Positions 35,322 through 45,397 of a stretch of DNA of 64,000 nucleotides are shown here, in pieces. The translations under genes were made by a program, and so were the position numbers. Where the stretch lies: positions 186,001 through 250,000 of the forward strand of contig NZ_JABAII010000004.1 of assembly GCF_012641405.1 (NCBI RefSeq), in the 5' to 3' direction. The stretch is from Rhizobium sp. P40RR-XXII. Its GTDB lineage: Bacteria; Pseudomonadota; Alphaproteobacteria; Rhizobiales; Rhizobiaceae. How positions within the stretch are numbered: position 1 is the stretch's first letter; every line of letters begins with the position of its first letter. The notes beneath the pieces were generated by a model. That model did not search any database. It saw nothing but the letters and a program-made list of their open reading frames with translations, and had not been told where the DNA came from.

Positions 35322-36490
35322 GGCGATTTGCCTTTCGGGGTCAGGGTCTCCGCATAGACCTCCATGTAACGCTGGGCGACTTCGTCCCACGCGTAAGCAC
35401 GGGCATCGCGCAGCAGCTCCTCCCGCAAGGTCAGGTCGTCGGCCTCTAGGCGTTTGAACGCTGCGGTCAGGGTATCGGCGGCTGCTTCCGGATCGGAAAA
35501 ATCCGAGAGCATGAGAGCCGGATGGGTTTCTGCCATCGCCTTATAGGCTTCGTTGGCATTCAGCACCGGCAGCAGGCCAGCGCTCATGGCTTCGATCGCC
35601 ACCAGGCCAAAGCCTTCATATTCGGAGGCCGACGCGAAGAGCGAGGCGCGGGCGATGATATTGCGGATCGAGCCGTCGTCGATCGAGACATGCAGCGCGA
35701 CATTGTGTTCCAGGCCGCGCGCGGCGATTTCCTTTTCCAACGTCGCGCGATCGAGATCCGACTCGGCGCCGATGATATCGAGATGCCATTCAGTATCGCG
35801 GGCGGCCAGCACCTTCATGGCATCGAGCAGGTGGTCGAGCCGCTTGTTGACTGAGAAGCGGCCGATGGTGACGACGCGGCGGCGGGCTTCCAGCGCTGCG
35901 CAATTGGAAAACTTGCTGACGTCGGCGCCGTTCTCGATCAGGCGCACGCGGCTGTCGGCGATCTGGGAGAAGAGCCGCGCATCGGACTGGCTGCAGCAGA
36001 TGAGAGAAGCATAGCCAAGCGCCGAAAGCCGCGTTGCCGTATTGAACCAGACCTTCTTGATGGCGGCATATTTCTGCGTGTGGAAGAAGCCGCCATGCGT
36101 GGTGGCGACCATGGGGCGCCCATGCATCAGCTTGCCCCAGGCCAGCGCGTCGAAGAAGAAATCGACCGCGTGGACATGAACGAGATCGGCATCGGCCAAA
36201 TGGCGGAAGACTTTTGGAGCCAGCGGGTAGCGGCTGGAGCCGGACCAGGGAATGCGCACGATCTCGATGCCGTCGATGGTTTCGTGTTCCGCGAGTTTTC
36301 GGCCAGGATCGGAAAACAGGCTGTTGCAGGTGACGACGCGCACGCGATAGCCGCGAGAGACCAGTTGACGGCAGAGATTGGCAACAACGTCTTCCAGGCC
36401 GCCCTTGTTCGGCAGGAACTGGCGCACGACATGTACGATCAGCGGCCCGGCCTGCTTGTTTGCCTGAATATCCGCAACCGCCGATGTCAT
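35288..36490 (-). CDS. Family 4 glycosyltransferase
   Basis: A 400-residue GT-B-fold enzyme. The N-terminal acceptor domain starts VHVVRQFLPNKGGLEDVVAN with the Gly-rich loop usual for GT4; the donor domain has TIGRFSVNKRLDHLLDAM and the E-x7-E motif in SASEYEGFGLVAIEAMSAG. The ATG at 36490 is preferred over one 30 bases upstream. Its end overlaps the GT2 gene on the other strand by 34 bases. Together with the flippase and GT2 it suggests assembly of a surface oligosaccharide. Confidence 0.9.
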   Translation of the reverse strand: MTSAVADIQANKQAGPLIVHVVRQFLPNKGGLEDVVANLCRQLVSRGYRVRVVTCNSLFSDPGRKLAEHETIDGIEIVRIPWSGSSRYPLAPKVFRHLADADLVHVHAVDFFFDALAWGKLMHGRPMVATTHGGFFHTQKYAAIKKVWFNTATRLSALGYASLICCSQSDARLFSQIADSRVRLIENGADVSKFSNCAALEARRRVVTIGRFSVNKRLDHLLDAMKVLAARDTEWHLDIIGAESDLDRATLEKEIAARGLEHNVALHVSIDDGSIRNIIARASLFASASEYEGFGLVAIEAMSAGLLPVLNANEAYKAMAETHPALMLSDFSDPEAAADTLTAAFKRLEADDLTLREELLRDARAYAWDEVAQRYMEVYAETLTPKGKSPQFLRQRGQVA

Positions 36491-36675
36491 CGATCCACCC
36501 TCGACCCTATGCCGCACCACGCGTCGGCAATCAGGCGCTACAGCGCGCCTCCCGTTGATCAGTTGGCAAAGCAGATCATCGGGGCGGTTAAAAAGGGCTT
36601 AATCGCGGGTCGGCGAGCGTTATGTTTCGGACAAAAGGGTTAATGTCGGAGCGATTTGCGAGGGAGGTATGAGCT

Positions 36676-36873
36676 TGTCAGGGGAGTGTGGTTGACGCCG
36701 GGCGGTTTTGTCCGGCCGTCACTCTCGTGCCTGGCCCCTCACCCCAACCCTCTCCCCGCATTGCGGGGAGAGGGGACTGGTCCGGTGTTTGTTGCGCGCT
36801 TTTTGTCCCGCTCACAAGACTCAATAGACTCCCTCTCCCCGTCAAAAACGGGGAGAGGGTTGGGGTGAGGGGC
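36676..36873. repeat. RIME-like mosaic repeat with perfect 25-bp inverted ends
   Basis: The outer arms 36734-36758 and 36849-36873 are exact reverse complements over 25 bases (GCCCCTCACCCCAACCCTCT plus CCCCG). Each arm is also half of its own inner hairpin around CCCCGCATTGCGGGG and CCCCGTCAAAAACGGGG. The left part (TTGTCAGGGGAGTGTG) recurs at 41419 as TTGTCGGGGGAGTGTG. No gene lies between 36491 and 36926. Confidence 0.8.
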
Positions 36874-36926
36874 AATCCCAGGAACTTGGCCTTAGCGATG
36901 ATGTATCGACCCGAGATCCGGATATC

Positions 36927-37163
36927 TTAAAACGCGCGGAAGGTCAGCGTCGTCAGCGAGCGGATGATGCCGGGGATGTTGGCGATGTGGTCGTTGATGA
37001 ACTTGCCGATATCCTGCTCTTCGGCGATGTAGACCTTCATCAGCAGGTCGTAGTCGCCGCTGGTGGAATACAGCTCCGAAACCAGCTCCGTCTGGTAGAT
37101 GGCGTCGGCGACCTCGTAGGTCTTGCCGGGGGCGCATTGGAGCTGAACGAAAATGGGCTTCAT
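36927..37163 (-). CDS. Stand-alone Lrp/AsnC ligand-binding (RAM) domain protein
   Basis: A 78-residue protein made only of the effector-binding domain of Lrp/AsnC regulators (MKPIFVQLQCAPGKTYEVAD, then SGDYDLLMKVY and a C-terminal RSLTTLTF strand), with no helix-turn-helix. Such single-domain proteins form ring-like multimers that bind amino acids, and may modulate full-length Lrp proteins. It is divergent from three genes that fit lysine/pipecolate breakdown, which suggests, but does not prove, that it senses a related amino acid. Confidence 0.87.
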   Translation of the reverse strand: MKPIFVQLQCAPGKTYEVADAIYQTELVSELYSTSGDYDLLMKVYIAEEQDIGKFINDHIANIPGIIRSLTTLTFRAF

Positions 37164-37280
37164 GAGAGTGTCCTGCTTTTATCCGCGGCCGCGATGGCGG
37201 CGTACTTTGTCTGCGGCCACGATGGCGACCGGCGTTTCCTCTATAATGGTCGAAAGCGCCGTCGCCATGCAAGTTTTTCT

Positions 37281-37393
37281 CCAGAGCGGATGATTTTAGG
37301 TCTGTTCGACCTAGAATCTGAATCCGCTCTGGAACCAAAGAAGTGGAGCATGATGTCGTCCGAAAACCGATCACACTTTTCGGCATCATGCTC
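37281..37393. repeat. Pair of palindromes, rhizobial intergenic repeat
   Basis: CCAGAGCGGAT...AATCCGCTCTGG (37281-37332) and GAGCATGATG...CATCATGCTC (37346-37393) are two consecutive imperfect palindromes. Paired AGAGCGGAT and GAGCATGATG palindromes are a familiar element between genes of Rhizobium genomes. They occupy much of the 318-base gap before the FAD oxidoreductase gene; no coding sequence is seen in the gap. Confidence 0.75.
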
Positions 37394-37481
37394 TGTCCAC
37401 CGGATGTCGTTCTTGCCGCTTCCGCAATTTAGAGCATAGCGCTAGATTGGCACGATTATCTCTGTCGATTGGACCGATTTC

Positions 37482-38765
37482 ATGCTGAATGACCCGCGCT
37501 CCCATGGTCTTTGGGAAAAGACCGCTCCCCCGCCGCCGGCAACGAAGCCGCTTTCCGGCGCGGCATCAGCCGATGTCGTGGTGGTCGGCGGCGGCTATAC
37601 CGGTCTTTCGACGGCGCTGCATCTGGCCGAGGCCGGCACCAGTGTCGTGCTGCTCGAAGCCAATGAAATCGGCTTTGGCGGCGCGGGACGCAATGTCGGC
37701 CTGATCAATGCCGGCATGTGGGTGATGCCGGACGATCTGCCGGGCGAACTCGGTGCCGTCCATGGCGAGCGGCTTCTCGAACTGCTCGGCAATGGACCGA
37801 AGCTGGTCATGGAGTTGATCGAAAAGCATGGCATTGCCTGCGAACTCGAGCGCAACGGCACGCTGCATTGCGCCGTTGGCCCCGAGGGGCTGAAGGAAAT
37901 CGAGGAGCGCGCCCGGCAATGGAGCAAGCGCGGCGCGCCGGTCACGGTGCTCGACGCGCGGGAGACGGAACGCAGGGTCGGCAGCTCGGCTTATGCCGGC
38001 GCGCTGCTCGACATGCGCGCCGGCACGCTGCAGCCGCTTGCCTATGCGCGCGGACTTGCCCATGCCGTGGTGAAAGTCGGCGTTGTCGTTCATACCGGCA
38101 GCCGCGTGACGTCGACGGAAAGAAACGGTGCGAAATGGGTTGTTACGACCGATGGCGGCAAGGTCAGCGCCGACTGGATCGTCGTTGCGACCGATGCCTA
38201 TAGTACAGGTCCTTGGGAGGCGGTGCGAAACGAACAGGTGCATCTGCCCTATTTCAATTTTGCCACCATCCCGCTCGGCGACAACCTCAAGAATTCCGTG
38301 CTGCCCGGGCGCGAGGGCGCTTGGGACACCAAGGAGGTGCTCTCGTCCTTCCGCATGGATCAGGCTGGCCGGCTCGTCTTCGGCAGTGTCGGTGCGTTGC
38401 GCAACACTGGTCTTGCCATTCACAAAAACTGGGCGCGGCGGTCGATCAGGAAGCTTTTTCCACAGCTTGGCGATATTCCGTTCGAATGCGAATGGTATGG
38501 CAAGATCGGCATGACAGACAATGCGCTGCCGCGCTTCCACAAGCTCGAGCAGAACGTCGTCGGCTTCTCGGGCTATAATGGTCGTGGCATCGCGCCGGGC
38601 ACCGTGTTCGGTAAGGTGCTTGCCGGCCATATCTTGGGGCAGATTTCCGAGGCCGACCTGCCGCTGCCGGTGACCGACATCGTCGAGCCGAGTTTCAGGG
38701 CAGCGAAGGAAATGTGGTACGAGGCCGGCGCCCAGGCCGCGCATTTCGTTGGCGCTAGAGTCTGA
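37482..38765 (+). CDS. FAD-dependent amine/amino-acid oxidoreductase (pipecolate oxidase candidate)
   Basis: A 427-residue DAO-family flavoprotein. The FAD-binding Rossmann motif is VVVVGGGYTGLSTALHLAEAG from residue 31, and the C-terminal FAD contact is FSGYNGRGIAPGTVFGK. This subgroup oxidises secondary amines such as gamma-glutamylputrescine, sarcosine or L-pipecolate. It is followed at 36 bases by an ALDH7-type dehydrogenase, the same pairing as amaA-amaB of Pseudomonas, where AmaA turns L-pipecolate into piperideine-6-carboxylate. That role is inferred from the neighbours; a polyamine substrate is the main alternative. Confidence 0.82.
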   Translation: MLNDPRSHGLWEKTAPPPPATKPLSGAASADVVVVGGGYTGLSTALHLAEAGTSVVLLEANEIGFGGAGRNVGLINAGMWVMPDDLPGELGAVHGERLLELLGNGPKLVMELIEKHGIACELERNGTLHCAVGPEGLKEIEERARQWSKRGAPVTVLDARETERRVGSSAYAGALLDMRAGTLQPLAYARGLAHAVVKVGVVVHTGSRVTSTERNGAKWVVTTDGGKVSADWIVVATDAYSTGPWEAVRNEQVHLPYFNFATIPLGDNLKNSVLPGREGAWDTKEVLSSFRMDQAGRLVFGSVGALRNTGLAIHKNWARRSIRKLFPQLGDIPFECEWYGKIGMTDNALPRFHKLEQNVVGFSGYNGRGIAPGTVFGKVLAGHILGQISEADLPLPVTDIVEPSFRAAKEMWYEAGAQAAHFVGARV

Positions 38766-38801
38766 AAACATCGAACCAGCATTACGGGAAGAGGAAACAG
38801 G

Positions 38802-40337
<1,536 letters not shown>

Positions 40338-40423
40338 AACACCAGAGCCTTGCTGCATTGCGATGGGAGGGATGAAGGCGTAGAAAGCCTTTATCCTCTA
40401 CGTATGTTTCAAGGTTCCGCCTC

Positions 40424-41407
40424 ATGCACCTGTCGCTCGCCGAAGCCGAAACGCTGGTCGTGGAGGCGTTGCGGCGAAGCAAGGTGAGCGCTGAGAATGC
40501 CCGCTCGGTCGCGGTGGCGCTTGTCGCGGCGGAGGCTGCCGGGCAAAGCGGCCACGGTCTGCGCCGCGTGCCCGCATACGCCGGACAGGCCAAGGCCGGC
40601 AAGACCGACGGTTTCGCCACGCCGCGGATGAGCCGGCCTTTTCCGGCCGTGCTGCGCATCGATGCCGGCAATGGTTATGCCTATCCCGCCCTCGACCTTG
40701 CTGTTGCCGAGATTCCGGGTGTCGCCCGCGAGCAGGGAATTGCGCTTGTTGCCATCAGCCGCTCGCATCATGCCGGTGTCATGGGCCTGACCGTGGAACG
40801 TTTCGCCGATCAGGGACTGGTGGCACTGATGGTCGCCAATGCGCCGGCGGCGATGGCGCCCTGGGGCGGCAAGACGCCGATCTTCGGCACCAATCCAATC
40901 GCCTTTGCCGCGCCGCTTCCGGATGACGAGCCGATCGTGATCGATCTGGCGCTTTCGAAAGTGGCGCGCGGCAAGGTGATGGCCGCGCGGCAGCAGGGCG
41001 CCTTGATACCCGCCGACTGGGCTTTCGACCGCGAGGGAAAGCCAACCACCAATGCCGAAGAGGCCCTCGCCGGCACGATGATCCCGGCCGGCGATTCGAA
41101 AGGCGCGGCGCTCGCCCTCATGGTCGAAATACTGGCGGCGGGTCTGACCGGCGCCAACTACGCCTTCGAATCCTCTTCGCTCTTCGATGATAAAGGCGCT
41201 CCGCCGGCGCTCGGTCACACGATTATCGCCATCAATCCCGCCGCGACCAGTGCGACGGATACGGCGCAGCGGCTGGCTTTGCTGGCCGGGGAAATCACCC
41301 GCGATCCCAATGTCCGTCTGCCGGGCCGGCGTGGCCAGAGTGCACGGCGCCTAACGGAGGGCATCTCCGTCGAGAATGAAGTGATTGCGGCGATAGAGAA
41401 GCTTTGA
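40424..41407 (+). CDS. Ldh2/malate-lactate dehydrogenase-family oxidoreductase (piperideine-2-carboxylate reductase candidate)
   Basis: A 327-residue NAD(P)-dependent enzyme of the type 2 malate/lactate dehydrogenase superfamily. Motifs include GQSGHGLRRVPAY, the catalytic-His region AISRSHHAGVMGL, the substrate loop MAPWGGKTPIFGTNPIAFA and a C-terminal GRRGQSARR. DpkA, which reduces delta1-piperideine-2-carboxylate to L-pipecolate, belongs to this family and would supply the substrate of the upstream oxidase. That makes a coherent D-lysine route of three enzymes, but ureidoglycolate, malate or other 2-oxo/imino acids cannot be excluded. Confidence 0.82.
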   Translation: MHLSLAEAETLVVEALRRSKVSAENARSVAVALVAAEAAGQSGHGLRRVPAYAGQAKAGKTDGFATPRMSRPFPAVLRIDAGNGYAYPALDLAVAEIPGVAREQGIALVAISRSHHAGVMGLTVERFADQGLVALMVANAPAAMAPWGGKTPIFGTNPIAFAAPLPDDEPIVIDLALSKVARGKVMAARQQGALIPADWAFDREGKPTTNAEEALAGTMIPAGDSKGAALALMVEILAAGLTGANYAFESSSLFDDKGAPPALGHTIIAINPAATSATDTAQRLALLAGEITRDPNVRLPGRRGQSARRLTEGISVENEVIAAIEKL

Positions 41408-41418
41408 GGTGCTGAAGA

Positions 41419-41681
41419 TTGTCGGGGGAGTGTGTTTTCGCTGCGTCCTTGTGCACGGCTCCTCACCCCAGCCCTCTCCCCGCAAGCGGGTAGAGGGGGT
41501 GCAGAGCAATGCATTGCCGTAGAAAATCCAGGATAGTTGCTCGGCTTGATTATTCCTTTGTCCCGCAAGCAGAGACGGGGAATGATCGTGCAAAACAAGA
41601 CGCTGTGGGGGTGAGAGGCCAGTTGGTCCGCTCGGTCGTCCCCTCGCCCCGCTTGCGGGGAGAGGGCTAGGGTGAGGGGCA
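41419..41681. repeat. RIME-like mosaic repeat
   Basis: Starts with TTGTCGGGGGAGTGTG, the same lead as the copy at 36676, and is bounded by CTCCTCACCCCAGCCCTCTC (41459-41478) and the complementary GAGAGGGCTAGGGTGAGG (41660-41677). Each end forms its own CCCCGC/GCGGGG hairpin. It fills the 329-base gap between the Ldh2-type gene and the GH144-like gene; no coding sequence is seen. Confidence 0.75.
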
Positions 41682-41736
41682 AGGCAGGCAGTCGCTACGT
41701 TGACGGTGACGCCTGACGGTCACTCACGATATGAAA

Positions 41737-43062
41737 TCAGGCGATGGCCGGCGTTGTCTTTTTCTCGTCCAGCCAGCCGCCGGTGAAGCCGGCGCGTTCC
41801 AGGCCGTTGCGGAGAATCGGAGATCGACGCATGAGGTCCCAGATCATGCCCGTGCGGGCGTTTTCGATCATCATGACCAGTAGCCCCTGATCGATGGCGA
41901 CCGAGCGGTCGTCCACCCAGCCTTCCGGACCGGATCCCTTGATGCTCGGATTGAAGCCGCCGGGGAAACGGCCGTCGAGCAGCAGGTTGGGATAGGTTGA
42001 CAGCAGCGCCCTCGTGCCGTCGAGCGCGGCCTGGCGGTCGAAAGCCAGGCAAGACAGTGGTCCCCAGGGGGCGATGGTGCCGTCATCGGGGCCGAGCGGA
42101 GCGCCGCGGGCTGCATAGCCGAAGACCTTCGGGGCATAGCGAAGGCTATGTTTGGTGCCTGTGGGGTTCGGGCCATCACAGGCGGAAAGACCCCAGATAT
42201 CCTTCGTATAGCCGGTGAAATGGCCGGGATTGCGTTCCGTGTAGTCGCGCTGCACGGCAATTGCGGTCTGCGTGTTGCGGAAGTAGTCGGTGTCCTTATC
42301 GGTCACATGCTTGTCGCGGATGCCGCGGAAATCGATCCAGGCATGCGAGAAAAGGTGGATGAACAACGGCCCCGCATAGAGAAAGGGCGTGTCCTTGAAC
42401 ATCATCCAGGTATAGGTCGAGGCGAAGGCCTCGTAGCTCGAGGACGGGACCGCGTGCGTGGGCGAGGCGAGCGCCAGCACATAGAGGAAGATCGCCTCGT
42501 CATAGCCCTGATAGCGCCAGCGCAGGAAGCCGCTCGCCGGCTTCCAGCCCATGCTCATGGTTTGGCCCTTGTTCAAGGCCCAATGCCAGTCGCACCGTTC
42601 GTAAAGGAATTTTGCCTGCTTGCGGATATCGCGCTCGGCCTGGCTGGCGCCATTGAAATAGGCGGCAGCCGTCAGGACACCGAGCAACAACAGGCCGGTA
42701 TCGATGGTCGAAAGCTCGCTGTTCCAGGCGCGCTTGCCGGTCGCCATATAAAGAAAATGGTAGTAGAAGCCGCGATGGCCGGTAGCGCCGCGCTCGTCGC
42801 CCTGCTGGCTGTCGGCGAAGAAATCGAGTGCGGCTAGCACTCGTTTGGCGGCATCGGCGCGGCTGATCCATCCACGCTCGACGGCGACCGGGTAGCTCGA
42901 CAGCGCAAAGCCGACCGCGGCAATGCTGCAATGGCTCGTCTTGATGGACGTGTCCGCCACCAGTCCGTTTTCCGGATTGGTGTAAAGCATGAAATACTCG
43001 AACGCCGACCGTTGCAGTTGATCGATCAGCGCGTCGTCGATGTCGTGTACCTGTTGCAGCAT
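41737..43062 (-). CDS. Glucoamylase-like (GH144-type) beta-1,2-glucan hydrolase candidate
   Basis: A 441-residue protein matching the glycoamylase-like domain (PF10091) also found at the end of cyclic beta-1,2-glucan synthase NdvB and in GH144 endo-beta-1,2-glucanases. Recognisable blocks are FEYFMLYTNPENGLVADTS, GATGHRGFYYHFLYMATG, ELSTIDTGLLLLGVLTAA, GYDEAIFLYVLALASP and APWGPLSCLAFD. The start ATG at 43062 is preceded by GAGGAGACGG. There is no signal peptide or membrane segment, whereas GH144 enzymes are usually exported, so this one should act in the cytoplasm. Rhizobia make cyclic beta-1,2-glucans for osmotic adaptation; turnover of internal glucan is a possible role. Confidence 0.78.
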   Translation of the reverse strand: MLQQVHDIDDALIDQLQRSAFEYFMLYTNPENGLVADTSIKTSHCSIAAVGFALSSYPVAVERGWISRADAAKRVLAALDFFADSQQGDERGATGHRGFYYHFLYMATGKRAWNSELSTIDTGLLLLGVLTAAAYFNGASQAERDIRKQAKFLYERCDWHWALNKGQTMSMGWKPASGFLRWRYQGYDEAIFLYVLALASPTHAVPSSSYEAFASTYTWMMFKDTPFLYAGPLFIHLFSHAWIDFRGIRDKHVTDKDTDYFRNTQTAIAVQRDYTERNPGHFTGYTKDIWGLSACDGPNPTGTKHSLRYAPKVFGYAARGAPLGPDDGTIAPWGPLSCLAFDRQAALDGTRALLSTYPNLLLDGRFPGGFNPSIKGSGPEGWVDDRSVAIDQGLLVMMIENARTGMIWDLMRRSPILRNGLERAGFTGGWLDEKKTTPAIA

Positions 43063-43308
43063 CTTCTATCCGTCTCCTCGGCGCTCCCGTTCCCTGCTGA
43101 GCACAGGAGCCTGGATAGTTGCAAATCAAACATGGTTAACAATGCCGTGCATTTATGGAGGATTGTTTAAGATCAGGGCATTATCATGCCTGCGTGCCCA
43201 TTCCCGCCACCAGAAATACCGGTTTCGGCGGCTTTCCGTCGTCGGAGCGAGCGCATCATCCGTCCGGACTGTCGAGCGACTGCCAGTGATTCGCACCGGC
43301 CAAATAGG

Positions 43309-43872
43309 CTAATCGAGCGCAGTTTCAAGCCTTTGCTTCAACCGCGCAAGGGATCTGCCGAAAATCGTCTCATCGCCAAGTGCCCTGGCAAGCGTCAATG
43401 CGCCCTGAATGCCGATGACGGCTTCTTCCGCAAGCGCTCTTGCCTTCGTGCCCGACAGCCCCGCCTTGAGCAAAGCGCCAGCGAGCGCCTCGATCCAGCG
43501 ATGGAAATAGCCGCGGATGGCGGCGGAGAAGCGATCGCGCGTTTCATCCAGCGCGAAGGCGCCGATCAGGCAGACGCGGCGGCCGGAGCGGAAATAGCTA
43601 TCCGTCGTCTCCCACATGCGGGCGATTGCCGCGCGCGGTTTCTCCCCCTCGAGCGGCTCGAACATTTCCGTCACGAACCAGGCGTCGATATGGGCCATGA
43701 TCTCGGCCGCCATCTGCTCCTTGCCGCCAGGAAAGAAGTGATAGAGGCTGCCCTTGGACAGTTTCGTGCGTGCGGTGATCTTGCTCATCGACGCACCCTC
43801 GTAGCCGAGTTCGCGGAAGACCTCGGCGACAAGGGCTATGGCGTCGGGCTTTTCGAAGACGGTGCGCACCAT
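43309..43872 (-). CDS. TetR-family regulator
   Basis: A 187-residue TetR-family protein. The DNA-binding domain is residues 10-55 (VFRELGYEGASMSKITARTK, then LSKGSLYHFFPGGKEQM); the C-terminal part resembles the YxaF/LmrA type with two conserved Cys/Gly-rich helices (RRVCLIGAFALDETRD). It starts one base after the stop codon of the DUF1348 gene, so it is the second gene of a two-gene operon, probably repressing its own operon through the twin dyads at 44353-44385. Confidence 0.88.
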   Translation of the reverse strand: MVRTVFEKPDAIALVAEVFRELGYEGASMSKITARTKLSKGSLYHFFPGGKEQMAAEIMAHIDAWFVTEMFEPLEGEKPRAAIARMWETTDSYFRSGRRVCLIGAFALDETRDRFSAAIRGYFHRWIEALAGALLKAGLSGTKARALAEEAVIGIQGALTLARALGDETIFGRSLARLKQRLETALD

Positions 43873-43873
43873 C

Positions 43874-44338
43874 TCAAAGGCCGAGTTCGGAGAGGCCTGG
43901 ATGATCGTCGGGCCGGCGGCCGAGCGGCCAATGGAATTTCCGGTCCTCTTGCCTGATCGGCATGTCGTTGATGGAGGCGAAACGGCGCTGCATCAGGCCG
44001 TCGGCATCGAACTCCCAGTTCTCGTTGCCGTAGGAGCGGAACCAGTGGCCACTGTCGTCGTGCCATTCATAGGCAAAGCGCACCGCAATGCGATTGCCGT
44101 CGAAGGCCCAGAATTCCTTGATCAGCCGATAGTCCAGTTCCCTTGCCCATTTGCGCGTCAGGAATTCGACGATCTCCTTGCGGCCGCGCGGGAATTCGGC
44201 GCGGTTCCGCCATTGGCTGTCTTCCGTGTAGACCTTGGAAACACGCTCCGGATCGCGGCTGTTCCAGCCGTCCTCGGCCAAGCGGACCTTGGCGATGGCG
44301 GTTTCGCGGGTGAAAGGTGGGACGAGAGGGGTCGGCAT
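43874..44338 (-). CDS. DUF1348 / NTF2-like small protein
   Basis: A 154-residue protein of the SnoaL/NTF2 fold, DUF1348 subfamily ([52 protein letters not shown]). The cone-shaped fold often hosts small-molecule binding or isomerase/hydrolase chemistry, but DUF1348 has no established reaction. It is the first gene of an operon with a TetR regulator, an arrangement often seen for detoxification of electrophiles or phenols. Function otherwise unknown. Confidence 0.82.
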   Translation of the reverse strand: MPTPLVPPFTRETAIAKVRLAEDGWNSRDPERVSKVYTEDSQWRNRAEFPRGRKEIVEFLTRKWARELDYRLIKEFWAFDGNRIAVRFAYEWHDDSGHWFRSYGNENWEFDADGLMQRRFASINDMPIRQEDRKFHWPLGRRPDDHPGLSELGL

Positions 44339-44352
44339 GATAAACTCCTTCT

Positions 44353-44385
44353 AAACCGATGGGTTTTTAATAGACCGATCAGTTT
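44353..44385 (-). promoter_or_regulatory. Tandem TetR operator dyads
   Basis: AAACCGATGGGTTT (44353-44366) and AGACCGATCAGTTT (44372-44385) are two palindromic sites with their centres 19 bases apart, just before the DUF1348 start. The ACCGATCGGT-type core is common for TetR proteins. Two dimers on the same DNA region would give tight repression by the second gene of the operon. Confidence 0.6.
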
Positions 44386-44424
44386 AGGAGGTCAAGCGGC
44401 AAGGCCCTTGCTCGGCTCGATGGC

Positions 44425-45288
44425 TCAGTGCGCGAATTTCCTGGCGCCGGCGACGCAGCCGACGACAGCGATCGTGACGGCGAGCATCGACCAGCTGACG
44501 CTTTCCTTGAGCAGTGCTGCCGCAAGCGCGAAGCCGAAGAAGGGCTGCAGGAATTGCAGCTGGCCGACGGCTGCGATGCCGCCCTGCGCCAGGCCGCGAT
44601 ACCAGAAGACGAAGCCGATCAGCATGCTGAAGAGCGAGACATAGGTGAGGCCGAGCCAGGCCGGGCGGCCGATGCCGTCAATACTGTGCGGCATGGTCAT
44701 GACGCAGAGCGCGACCGTGACTGGCAGGGACAGGACCAGTGCCCAGCAGATGACCTGCCAGCCGCCGAGCCGGCGCGAGAGCACCGCGCCTTCGGCATAG
44801 CCGAGGCCGCAGACGAGAACGGCTGCAAGCATCAGGAGATCGCCGACCGGCGAGGCCGATACGCCCTGTGCCAAGGCATAGCCACTGACGAGCGCGCTGC
44901 CGAGGGCGGAGAATATCCAGAAGGCCGGCCGTGGCCGCTCGCCGCCGCGCAGCACGCCGAAGATGGCCGTTGCCAGCGGCAGCAGGCCGATGAAGACGAT
45001 CGAATGGGCAGAGGTGACGTGCTTGAGCGCCAGCGCCGTCAGCAGCGGAAAGCCGACCACGCAGCCAAGCGCGACGATGGCGAGCGCGGTGATGTCGCCG
45101 CGGGCCGGGCGCTTCTCGCGAAAGGCAAGCAGAAGGCAGAGACCCAGCAGACCGGCGATCACGGCGCGCGCGACGGTCAGGAACAGCGGATCGAAATCCA
45201 TGACGGCCACCCGCGTCGCCGGCAGGGAGCCGCTGAAAATCACTACTCCGGTCAAACCGTAGATCCATCCCGTCGTCGTTTTATCCAT
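44425..45288 (-). CDS. EamA/DMT-family transporter
   Basis: A 287-residue inner-membrane protein with ten predicted helices in two EamA repeats (GVVIFSGSLPATRVAVMDF in the first, ALVLSLPVTVALCVMT and VSLFSMLIGFVFWYRGLAQG in the second). These drug/metabolite transporters usually export amino acids or related metabolites. It is divergent from a MocR regulator, a pairing typical of transporters controlled by a pyridoxal-phosphate-sensing activator. The substrate is unknown. A GGAG site precedes the ATG. Confidence 0.87.
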   Translation of the reverse strand: MDKTTTGWIYGLTGVVIFSGSLPATRVAVMDFDPLFLTVARAVIAGLLGLCLLLAFREKRPARGDITALAIVALGCVVGFPLLTALALKHVTSAHSIVFIGLLPLATAIFGVLRGGERPRPAFWIFSALGSALVSGYALAQGVSASPVGDLLMLAAVLVCGLGYAEGAVLSRRLGGWQVICWALVLSLPVTVALCVMTMPHSIDGIGRPAWLGLTYVSLFSMLIGFVFWYRGLAQGGIAAVGQLQFLQPFFGFALAAALLKESVSWSMLAVTIAVVGCVAGARKFAH

Positions 45289-45331
45289 CGTGCATGCTCC
45301 TTCTTGATGCTCGCAGATATCGGTGCATTTG

Positions 45332-45396
45332 TCTGGTCAAGCCAGATACGGTACAGTACAATTTGCGCAAACTGTTATGGTTGAAGGTGCAGTACG
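45332..45396. promoter_or_regulatory. Candidate MocR binding region
   Basis: Between the divergent transporter and mocR genes lie a short inverted repeat TCTGG-5-CCAGA (45332-45346) and two direct repeats GGTACAGTACA (45350-45360) and GGTGCAGTACG (45386-45396), 36 bases apart. MocR proteins often bind direct repeats in such gaps. Evidence is sequence pattern only. Confidence 0.4.
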
Positions 45397-45397
45397 G

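Noticed and set aside
37185..37227. Two imperfect copies of GCGGCC-CGATGGCG 28 bases apart
   Set aside because: Short, GC-rich and imperfect; probably a minor local duplication in the gap rather than a functional site.
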